Source: Deinococcus sp. JMULE3
GTDB taxonomy: Bacteria > Deinococcota > Deinococci > Deinococcales > Deinococcaceae
Length of the DNA: 64,000 bases
Direction: 5' to 3'
Assembly: GCF_013337115.1 (NCBI RefSeq)
Contig: NZ_SGWE01000004.1
Span: forward strand, 2,425,501 to 2,489,500
A program made the position numbers and the translations under genes. Numbering within the stretch: position 1 is the stretch's first letter; each line of letters starts with the position of its first letter. Below, one piece after another: positions 56,930 to 64,000 of this stretch. A model generated the notes under the pieces. It ran no database searches, was not told the DNA's origin, and saw nothing but the letters and a program-made list of their open reading frames with translations.

Positions 56930-59900
56930 ATGCTTCAGAGTGTCACCCTGCAGGGCTTCAAGAGTTTCGCCGACCGCACCCGCCTGGAGTTCGGGCCCGG
57001 CGTCAGCGCCGTCATCGGCCCGAACGGCAGCGGCAAGAGCAACGTCGTCGAGGCCATCCGCTGGGCCACCCATCAGGCCCGCGCGCGGGACCTGCGCGCC
57101 GGGCGCGGCACCGAACTGATCTTCCACGGCAGCGGCGGCAAGGCGCCCCTGGGCCTCGCGGAGGTGCAGCTGGAACTCGTGACGCCCGCCGGGGAGCGCG
57201 TGAACCTCGCGCGGCGCGTGTACCGCGACGGGACCGGCGAGCAGGACCTGAACGGACGCGGCGTGCGCGTGCGGGACGTGCAGGGCGCGCTGCGCGGCAC
57301 CGGACTGGGCCCCGGCGGGCTGGCCGTGATCGGGCAGGGCGAGGTCAGCGGCGTCGTGCAGGCCGAAGGGAAGACCCTGCTGGGCTACGTGCAGGAGGCC
57401 GCCGGGCTGTCCCGCGCCGTGACCGCCCGCCAGGAGACCGAGGCCCGCCTGCGCGAGGCGGACACGCACCTGGACTCGCTGCGGCTGGTGCTGAACGAAC
57501 GCGAGGCCGCACTGGAGAGACTGGCGCGCGCCGCGCAGGACGCCCGCACGCACCGCGACCTGAGCGGCCGGGTGCTGACGCTGGAGGACGCCCTGCGCCG
57601 CGACCGGCAGCTGACCCTGGCGCGCGAGGTCTTCGCGGCCCGCAGCGAGGCCGCCGAACTGGAGGCCCGCAGCGCCGCCCTGGCCGCCGAGGTGCAGGCC
57701 GCCGCGACCGCCGTGGACGCCGCCCGTGACGCCGCGCAGGAGGCCCGAGCGAGGCGCGACGCGTACGCCGGGGCGCTCGACACCCTGCGCGCCGCCCGCG
57801 ACGCCGCCGCGCAGGCGCAGCGCTACCGCGCGCACCTGGACGCCGAACGGCAGACCCTGACCGCCGAGCTGGACGCGCTGCCGCGCACGCCGCCCGAGCA
57901 GCCCGCCCCGGACCTGACCGCGCTGGACGCCGCGCTGACGCAGGCCCGCGCGCAGGCGGACGCCGCCGAACGCCGCGCCCGCAGCCTGGACGCCGACCTG
58001 ACCCGCGCCCGCGCCCTGGCCGCCCGCGCCGCCGAGGCCGCCGCCCGCCACGACGCCAGCCGCGAGACGATCCGCGCCGAGTTCGAACGCGCCCAGGGCA
58101 ACCTGACCCAGGCGCTGGAGGCGCTGGAGGCCGCGCAGGAGAGACTGGCACACGCCCGCACCGCGCGGGAGCAGGCCGAGCAGGCGTACCTGGGTGTCCG
58201 CGGCGAGCGCGAGGCCGCCACGCAGCACGAACGGCACCTGCGCGGCGAACTGGCCCGCGTGAACGCCAGCGTCGCCCCGCTGCGGCGCGAACGCGACCGG
58301 CTGGAACAGACCCTGAACTCCTACGCCCGCTACGGCGAGGGCGCCCGCAACGCCCTGCGCCTCGACCACCCGGGCATCGTCGGCTCGGTCGCCGACCTGC
58401 TGACCGTCCCCGCCGAGTACGAGGTCGCGCTGGGCGCCGCCCTGGGCCGCCGCCTGGAACAGGTCGTCGTGAACCGCGCGGACGACGCCCGCGAGATCAT
58501 CGACGAACTCAAGCGCGTGGGCGGCCGCGCGACGTTCCTGCCGCTGGACATCATCCGCGCCCGGCCCCGCCGCGACGGCGCGCTGCTGCGCGAGGACGGC
58601 GTGATCGGCAACCTCGCCGACCTGTGCCCCAGCGACCCGCCCCTGGTCGCCGAGAGCATCCTGGCCGACACCCTGGTCGTCCGCGACCTGCGCGCCGCGA
58701 ACCGTATCGCCCGCGCGCACGCCAGCCGACCCCGCCTCGTCACGCTGGACGGCGAACTCGTCGAACCGGGCGGGGCGATCACCGGGGGCCGCGCCCGCGA
58801 CACCGGCAGCGGCGTGCTGGGCGACCAGCGCCGCTTCCAGGAACTCGACGCGGAACTCGAGGACGCCGACCGCCAGAGCAGCCGCCTGACCAGTGAACTG
58901 AAGAAGGTCGAGGCGACCCTGGCAGGCAGCGCCGAACGACACGACACCCTGCTCGCCGCCCGCGAACGCGCCGCGCAGGAAGAAACGGGCGCGGAGCGCC
59001 GCGTCACCGAACTGGCCGCGCAGACCCGCAGCCTCCAGGCGAACCACGACCGCCTCGCGGCCCGCCTGGGACCCGACGAGACGGAACCCGAACCCCTGGC
59101 CCCCGGCGAGACCCTGCCGGACGTGGACGCCCTGACCGCCAGCCTCCAGACCGCCCGCAGTGACGCCGAGACGCACCGCGCGCAGGAACGCCACGCCGCC
59201 GAGAACCTCGCCCTGGCGCAGCAGGCGGACGCCGCGTGGCGCGCCTACCGCACCGGCCGCGCCCGCGCCGGGGATCTGCGCGCCCGCCTGGACACCAACG
59301 CCACCTCGCTGACCGCGCAGGACGCCGCGCTGGACGCCGCCCGCGCCGAGGTCACCCGCCGCGAGGCCGCGCTGGGCACCCTCGACGAGAACGAGTACGC
59401 CCGCGCCGAATACGCCCGCGAGAAAGCCAGTCAGGACTACGCCACCCTGATCGGCACGCAGAACAAGGCCCGCGCCCGCCTGGACGACCTGCGCCTCCTG
59501 ATCGCCCGGCGCGAGGGCAGCCTCGAACCCATCCCCGACGGCTGCCTCCCGCCCGGCACGCCCCGCGAGTGGACGGCCGAACTGACCCGCACCCGCGCCG
59601 CACTGGACGCCCTGGGGCCCGTCAACGCCCGCGCCGAGGCCGACCACGCCGCCGAGACCGAACTGCTCGGCGCCCAGCGGGCCGAACTGCACGACGCGGA
59701 CGCCGCCGCGCAGGAACTCCGCGCGCACCTGCAGGAACTCCAGACCGCCGAGGAACACGCCACCCGCGCCGCCTTCGACCGCGTGAACACCGCCTTCCGC
59801 GAGTACAGCACCGAACTCCTCGGCGGGCAGGGCGACCTGGAACCCGAAACGGACGACGCGGGCATCCTGCGCGGCCTGCGCCTCGCCGTGCAACCCCGCG

Positions 59901-60241
59901 GCAAACGCACCCGCTCCATGACCCTGCTCTCCGCCGGGGAACGCACCATGGCCGGCCTGGGCTTCCTGTTCGCCCTGAACCACGCGGGTGGGGAAGGCAG
60001 CGCCGGGGGCCTCCCCCTGGCCGTGCTGGACGAGGTGGACGCCCCGCTGGACGAGGCGAACATCCGCCGCTTCACCGCCTTCCTGAAGCGCTTCAGCGAA
60101 CGCGGCGCGCAGTTCCTGCTCGTCACGCACCAGAAAGCCACCATGGAAGTCGCGCACGCCCTGTGGGGCGTCACCACCGACCAGACCGGCGCCAGCCGCG
60201 TCCTCAGCATCCGCCAGCACGACGACACCCGCGCCGGATAA
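56930..60241 (+). CDS. smc: SMC chromosome condensation protein
   Basis: 1103 residues. Walker [17 protein letters not shown] (30 onward), two long coiled coils rich in Ala/Arg/Glu, hinge around 480-600 ([20 protein letters not shown]), signature [11 protein letters not shown] (SAGER where most have SGGEK) and Walker [20 protein letters not shown]. Works with ScpA/ScpB, not in this window. Nine nt after the GerMN gene. Confidence 0.95.
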   Translation: MLQSVTLQGFKSFADRTRLEFGPGVSAVIGPNGSGKSNVVEAIRWATHQARARDLRAGRGTELIFHGSGGKAPLGLAEVQLELVTPAGERVNLARRVYRDGTGEQDLNGRGVRVRDVQGALRGTGLGPGGLAVIGQGEVSGVVQAEGKTLLGYVQEAAGLSRAVTARQETEARLREADTHLDSLRLVLNEREAALERLARAAQDARTHRDLSGRVLTLEDALRRDRQLTLAREVFAARSEAAELEARSAALAAEVQAAATAVDAARDAAQEARARRDAYAGALDTLRAARDAAAQAQRYRAHLDAERQTLTAELDALPRTPPEQPAPDLTALDAALTQARAQADAAERRARSLDADLTRARALAARAAEAAARHDASRETIRAEFERAQGNLTQALEALEAAQERLAHARTAREQAEQAYLGVRGEREAATQHERHLRGELARVNASVAPLRRERDRLEQTLNSYARYGEGARNALRLDHPGIVGSVADLLTVPAEYEVALGAALGRRLEQVVVNRADDAREIIDELKRVGGRATFLPLDIIRARPRRDGALLREDGVIGNLADLCPSDPPLVAESILADTLVVRDLRAANRIARAHASRPRLVTLDGELVEPGGAITGGRARDTGSGVLGDQRRFQELDAELEDADRQSSRLTSELKKVEATLAGSAERHDTLLAARERAAQEETGAERRVTELAAQTRSLQANHDRLAARLGPDETEPEPLAPGETLPDVDALTASLQTARSDAETHRAQERHAAENLALAQQADAAWRAYRTGRARAGDLRARLDTNATSLTAQDAALDAARAEVTRREAALGTLDENEYARAEYAREKASQDYATLIGTQNKARARLDDLRLLIARREGSLEPIPDGCLPPGTPREWTAELTRTRAALDALGPVNARAEADHAAETELLGAQRAELHDADAAAQELRAHLQELQTAEEHATRAAFDRVNTAFREYSTELLGGQGDLEPETDDAGILRGLRLAVQPRGKRTRSMTLLSAGERTMAGLGFLFALNHAGGEGSAGGLPLAVLDEVDAPLDEANIRRFTAFLKRFSERGAQFLLVTHQKATMEVAHALWGVTTDQTGASRVLSIRQHDDTRAG

Positions 60242-60564
60242 CCCCACCGTCCGACCGTCCAGGGGCCGCTGTTCACGACACAGCCGGCCCCCGCTCCGTG
60301 TTTCTGTTCCCGGCCCGATCATGCCCCGCCTGAATCTGATCACGAGCTGATCACGGCCTCCCCGGCATGCTGACGTCAGACGCCACGGGGACAGCCGCAC
60401 CCGGACTCCCGGACGCGTCCAGACCGTTCTCCCCACCGTTCCCTCCACACCACCCAGAGGTTCCCACCTGCCGACACGCTGACTCGAGTTCCGCGTGCTG
60501 CCGTCCCGCACGCCCCGTCCACCCCGCGCCCCTCCGTCTTCCCGCCTCGTCCCGGAGTGAACCC
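60242..60564. other. smc-lipoprotein spacer
   Basis: 323 nt without a supported gene. It holds a direct repeat CTGATCACG-AG-CTGATCACG at 60336-60355, each copy with the palindrome TGATCA, which may be an operator for the next gene. The rest is C-rich. A GGAG at about 60552 serves the next ATG. Confidence 0.4.
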
Positions 60565-62346
60565 ATGAAACACCACCTGCCCGTCCTGACCCTGCCCATC
60601 CTGACCCTGACCGTCCTGCTCGCCGCCTGCGGCGCCCCCACCACCCCCGCCCCGGAGCAGGCCAGACCCGACCTGACCAGACCCGACCTGACCGGCCCCG
60701 GGCTGACCCGCCCCGCCGACCTGCCCCCCGCACGCGGCGCCGTCCGCAACGTCAGCGCCCTGACCGTCAACGACACCTGGCGCGGCACCACCTGGCGCAC
60801 CCTCAAACAGGGCGAGGGGGTCACCCTGGTCGGCGCCGACGACGCCACCAACGCCGAGAAGGGCGACACGGCCGCCACCGCCGACCTGCCCCTGCTGTGC
60901 CTGAACGTGGACGGCCGCCCCGCCCCCAGGGGCGTGGACAGCTGGGTGGGCGGCGAGGTACGACTCAGCCCCGCCGTGAACGGCACCAGCCTGACCTCCC
61001 GCAAGGTCGCCGACCTGCTGTGCGCCACCGAGTTCGGCAGCGGCTGGCGCGTGGCGGGCACCCGCGACGGCACCGGCTGGCAGCTGCTCGCCGCCGGGCA
61101 GACCGACCCGGACACCCGCTTCTGGGTGGCCGCCGAGGACGCCCCCGCCAACCCCTGGAACAGCGACGGGGAACGCCCGGACGCCGTGATTCCCGACACC
61201 ACCCGCGTGCTGGGCGCCCAGGACCGCGCCGGACTGCTCAAGGCCAGCGAGGACGGGCGCGTCCTGGTGTTCCGCAGCGACGCCCCCATCCTGCGGACCC
61301 TGAAAGAGGGCGCGGCCCTCGTCAGCCGCCCCGCCGACGCCGCGCCCGCCGGACTGCTGGGCCGCGTGAAGGCCCTGGAACGCGGCGCGGATACCACCAC
61401 CGTGTACACCAGCGAGGTCTCACTGGAAGAGATCATCCAGGACGGCGCGCTGGACGCCGCCGTGAAACTCGACTCCAGCATGATCGACTTCGAGAAGTCC
61501 GGCAGCGCCATCCGCACGCAGGAAAAGAGCCTCAGCGCGCAGCGGACCTTCAACTTCTTCAACTTCAGCCGCAACCCCTTCTGCCTGTACGACCACGCCG
61601 CCCGCTCCCTGGGCTGCGACGACGGGCAGGCTTCCGGACTGCGCAGCCGCGTCCCCGCCACGAACTACGTCACCCTGGACGGGCAGCTCAGCGCCCGCGC
61701 CGACGCCTTCGTGAACGTGAACATCAGCTGGTTCCGCCTCCAGCACTTCGACGCCGGCGTGCAGCTCAGCGAGAGTGCGCGCGCCACCCTGTTCGCCAAG
61801 GGCTCGTACGGCTGGAACATCGACAAGGACCTCACCCAGTGGCAGGTCGTGTTCAGCCCCATCACGTTCACCATCGGTCCCGTCCCAGTCGTGATCACGC
61901 CTATCCTCGTGCCCACCGTCGGCACGAACGGCCAGATCACCGCCACCCTCCGCTACGAGGCCAGCCAGTCCTTCACCGGCCGGTACGGCGTCGAATACAA
62001 CCGCGGCAGCGGCTGGCGCGGCATCAACACCAACACCTGGACGTTCAGCGCCCCGCCCGCCCCCACCGCCACCGCCAGCGCGCAGGTCAGCGCGTACCTG
62101 GGCGCCAAGGGCATCCTCGCGCTGTACAGCGCCTCCACCAGCGGCCCGCAGGTGTTCGTGCACGCCAAACCCTTCGTGGAAGGACAGGCCAGCGGCACCT
62201 TCGGCCCCGGCCAGACCAGCTACAGCCTGTGCGCCTACGCCGGAGTGCGCGTGGACGCCGGGGCGGCCTTCCCGCTCGTCAGCAGCGCCCCCTGGCAGGC
62301 CCAGGTCCTGAACTGGCGCCAGCGGATCTACTCGCACAACTGCTGA
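60565..62346 (+). CDS. Large lipoprotein of unknown function
   Basis: 593 residues. Lipobox LAAC at about 19-22 after MKHHLPVLTLPILTLTVLL. A short Pro/Thr/Asp linker with repeated TRPDLT units follows, then a globular N-terminal part (VNDTWRGTTWRTLKQGEGVT; CLNVDGRPAPRG) and a beta-rich C-terminal half (from about 390; FSPITFTIGPVPVVITPILV) ending CAYAGVRVDAGAAFPLVS. No family recognised. Envelope-bound. Confidence 0.75.
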   Translation: MKHHLPVLTLPILTLTVLLAACGAPTTPAPEQARPDLTRPDLTGPGLTRPADLPPARGAVRNVSALTVNDTWRGTTWRTLKQGEGVTLVGADDATNAEKGDTAATADLPLLCLNVDGRPAPRGVDSWVGGEVRLSPAVNGTSLTSRKVADLLCATEFGSGWRVAGTRDGTGWQLLAAGQTDPDTRFWVAAEDAPANPWNSDGERPDAVIPDTTRVLGAQDRAGLLKASEDGRVLVFRSDAPILRTLKEGAALVSRPADAAPAGLLGRVKALERGADTTTVYTSEVSLEEIIQDGALDAAVKLDSSMIDFEKSGSAIRTQEKSLSAQRTFNFFNFSRNPFCLYDHAARSLGCDDGQASGLRSRVPATNYVTLDGQLSARADAFVNVNISWFRLQHFDAGVQLSESARATLFAKGSYGWNIDKDLTQWQVVFSPITFTIGPVPVVITPILVPTVGTNGQITATLRYEASQSFTGRYGVEYNRGSGWRGINTNTWTFSAPPAPTATASAQVSAYLGAKGILALYSASTSGPQVFVHAKPFVEGQASGTFGPGQTSYSLCAYAGVRVDAGAAFPLVSSAPWQAQVLNWRQRIYSHNC

Positions 62347-62433
62347 CCCCTGCCCGCGCGGCGGCCTGCTCCCCTGCGGGCGGGCCGCGCACCTGTGGCC
62401 TCACCGGGCCGCGCCGCCCGGTACACTCCGGGC

Positions 62434-62775
62434 ATGACCACGCAGACGCGCGCCGCCCGAATCGGCCAGATTCTCCTGTTCGGCCTGGGCGCCGGGCTGG
62501 GCACGGGGGTGCTGTGCGTCCTGATCGGCGCGCTGCTGGCGGGCGGCCTGACCCGCGCGGGCGCCGCGACCGCGCTGGGCTGGGGCGGCCTGGGCCTGAC
62601 GTTCCTGGCCGGGGCGATCATCTACTCGCAGAACGGCCAGAGTCAGATCGAGACCGGCATGCGCGCCCGCCTGGGCGAGAGCTACCGCGCGCCCGGCCTG
62701 CCCTGGGCGCAGATCCTCACCGCCCTGATCGGCGCCGGGGTACTGTTCCTCGGGCAGGTCGCGCTGCTCCGCTGA
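62434..62775 (+). CDS. Small membrane protein, three helices
   Basis: 113 residues. Hydrophobic segments at about 10-32, 42-62 and 92-112. TACACT six nt before the ATG supports the start. No family recognised. Confidence 0.72.
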   Translation: MTTQTRAARIGQILLFGLGAGLGTGVLCVLIGALLAGGLTRAGAATALGWGGLGLTFLAGAIIYSQNGQSQIETGMRARLGESYRAPGLPWAQILTALIGAGVLFLGQVALLR

Positions 62776-62852
62776 TTGGCCTGCTGCATCCCCTGCCGGG
62801 TTGCGCCATTCGTGGGATGGTCCGCCGGGGCCGGGGCGTGGCATGCTGGGGT

Positions 62853-63245
62853 ATGGACATCACGCCGACCAATTCCACGCCGCAGGAGGCGCTCAGTGCG
62901 TTTCTGACGCACTGGCAGGGCGGGCAGTACCACGCGATGGCCCTGGCGCTGCCCGCGCGGGTGTTCCCGACGCGGCGGCGCAGCGTGCGGCAGGTGCGCC
63001 GCGCGTACCCCGGCACCCTGAGCGGGTTCAGCATCCTGTCCGCGCGGGACACCGACCCGGCGGCGACGAACGTGGACGTGCAGGTCCTGTGGCGGCAGCG
63101 CGGGGGGCTGGAACTGGGCCGCGTGCGCTACCGCATGGTGTACGTGGACGACCGCGACCAGCCCATCGCGCGGCACCATCCGGGTGGGCAGTGGAAGCCG
63201 TTCGCGACGTACACCCTCCCGGTGCCCCGGCCCCTGCGGGCGTAA
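62853..63245 (+). CDS. Hypothetical protein, NTF2-like pattern
   Basis: 130 residues. QEALSAFLTHWQGGQYHAMA followed by strands ATNVDVQVLWRQRG and RVRYRMVYVDDRDQPIARHH resembles NTF2/SnoaL-like folds. Start ATG at 62853; the long frame upstream is a shadow over the lipoprotein gene. Function unknown. Confidence 0.65.
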   Translation: MDITPTNSTPQEALSAFLTHWQGGQYHAMALALPARVFPTRRRSVRQVRRAYPGTLSGFSILSARDTDPAATNVDVQVLWRQRGGLELGRVRYRMVYVDDRDQPIARHHPGGQWKPFATYTLPVPRPLRA

Positions 63246-63294
63246 CGGGCGTGGGGTAGAGGGGGCGGGCCTGCGCGGCTCGCCCCCCGTTTCA

Positions 63295-63371
63295 CCCCCT
63301 CCCGGCCTCCCCCCTGCAGGGGGAGGAGAATGCGTCCTGCCGCCGTTCCCACTCCCCACTGCCTACAACCC
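63295..63371. repeat. CCTCCCGGCCTCCCCCC hairpin and CCCACTCCCCACTGCC spacer repeats
   Basis: CCTCCCCCCTGCAGGGGGAGG can fold; it is followed by a short unit of the CCACTTCCCAC class. Located between convergent genes. Confidence 0.55.
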
Positions 63372-63373
63372 CT

Positions 63374-64000
63374 TTACTGCACGCGGAAGGCGGCGGCGTC
63401 CCGTGCGGGGAGGCTGAGGTGCAGGTACCCGCCGCTGACGCTGACCTTGGCGTCCTGCCCGGCGTACAGGGAGGGGGTGGCGGCCAGCGCGGGCCAGTTC
63501 ACGCCCAGGCCACTTAGTTTCAGGGAGTACGTGCGGCGGGTGTTGGCGCTGTGCCACGCGGCGAGGACGGTCTGGCCGTTCAGTTCGCGGGTGAACAGCA
63601 GCAGCTGTCCGCTGACGCGGTCGGGGGTGGGCAGCAGGGTCTGCGAGCCGTTGCTGAGGGCGGGGCTGGCCTTGCGCGCGGCGATGGCGGCTTTCGTGGC
63701 GTCGAACACGGCGCGCTCGGCGGGCGTCCACTGATCCTCGAATCGCATGTCGCGGCGGTTGTCGGGGTCCGCGGCGCCGCGCATGGCGATCTCGGTGCCC
63801 TGCCAGATGACGGGCACGCCGCGCAGGGTCATCAGGGCGCGCAGGCCGTAGCGGGTGCGCTCCTGGCCGACGTCCTCGAACAGGCTGCCCTGCGCGAAGC
63901 GCGGCACGTCGTGGTTGTCGAGGAACAGCGCCACCTCGCCAGGTCTGGGCAGTTCACCCTGCCGGGCGAGGACGCTGCGGACGGCCTCCAGGCTGCTCTC
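63374..64000 (-). CDS. GH13 alpha-amylase family protein (5' end beyond the window)
   Basis: The visible C-terminal ~208 residues contain LDNHDVPRF, the conserved region IV with the transition-state Asp of GH13 enzymes, then GVPVIWQGTEIAMRG and a C-terminal beta domain (LLLFTRELNGQTVLAAWH). The catalytic Asp and Glu of regions II and III lie outside. Open through the window edge. Confidence 0.88.
   Translation of the reverse strand, partial: ESSLEAVRSVLARQGELPRPGEVALFLDNHDVPRFAQGSLFEDVGQERTRYGLRALMTLRGVPVIWQGTEIAMRGAADPDNRRDMRFEDQWTPAERAVFDATKAAIAARKASPALSNGSQTLLPTPDRVSGQLLLFTRELNGQTVLAAWHSANTRRTYSLKLSGLGVNWPALAATPSLYAGQDAKVSVSGGYLHLSLPARDAAAFRVQ

Noticed and set aside
56060..60733. A very long open frame antisense to smc and the amidase gene
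   Set aside because: Shadow of high-GC codon bias; composition is low-complexity Gly/Ala/Val/Gln-rich with no family motifs, while smc on the other strand is unmistakable.

Overview
The window is chromosomal DNA of a Deinococcus-like bacterium. Coding density and GC content are high. The gene set fits the genus: a ba3-type cytochrome oxidase with its tiny third subunit, futalosine hydrolase (MqnB), NucS, a pyrR-pyrB-pyrC cluster, and a DnaG/SMC/SmpB housekeeping set. Many genes lack a Shine-Dalgarno sequence and have a TAnnnT box 5-7 nt before the start codon, the leaderless promoter layout known from Deinococcus. The species cannot be told from the sequence.

Layout. 0-4.6 kb (minus): a fatty-acid synthesis operon fabH-fabD-DinB-fabG, then acpP-fabF, with a perfect 16-bp palindrome over the fabH promoter. 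4.9-6.2 kb: trigger factor. 6.4-10.8 kb: an integrative island flanked by a 68-bp direct repeat of a tRNA-Leu(UAG) 3' end. It carries a tyrosine recombinase, three small genes whose frames are interrupted only by TAG codons, and an AT-rich DUF262-HNH gene. 10.7-14.4 kb: tRNA-Leu, tRNA-His and the ba3 oxidase operon. 14.5-25.2 kb: two oxidoreductases, the pyr operon with a PyrR leader, hsp20, a PSD-like protein, a lipoprotein cyclophilin, and a divergent Lrp-ald pair. 25.6-32.5 kb: ABC exporter, aldo/keto reductase, a dnaG gene broken by a one-base frameshift, cupin, SnoaL-like and DJ-1/PfpI genes. 32.6-34.6 kb: an AT-rich stand-alone OLD-family ATPase-TOPRIM gene placed between two terminators. 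34.7-39.4 kb: the gcvT-gcvH-gcvP glycine cleavage operon. 39.4-50.4 kb: small enzymes, nucS, hisF-hisIE, a response regulator, DUF72, mqnB. 50.6-60.2 kb: a PEGA protein, NudL-like and MazG, a MITE-like repeat, smpB, a degenerate amidase, a GerMN protein, smc. 60.5-64 kb: a secreted lipoprotein, two small proteins and the end of a GH13 amylase.

The most notable observation is the amber cluster in the island (7449-8870). Nine in-frame TAG codons, and no internal TAA or TGA, lie in three consecutive frames that otherwise keep good starts, an ATGA stop/start overlap, a terminator and TAA/TGA ends. This looks like TAG used as a sense codon (Gln fits best) or a very selective CAG-to-TAG change. Neighbouring host genes end in TAG, so recoding could not be global without cost. 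Other points of interest are the pyr leader, with a consensus PyrR box and a translated leader peptide running over a U-tract, the fab palindrome, dispersed palindromic repeats between genes, and two enzyme-fold proteins that lack catalytic residues.
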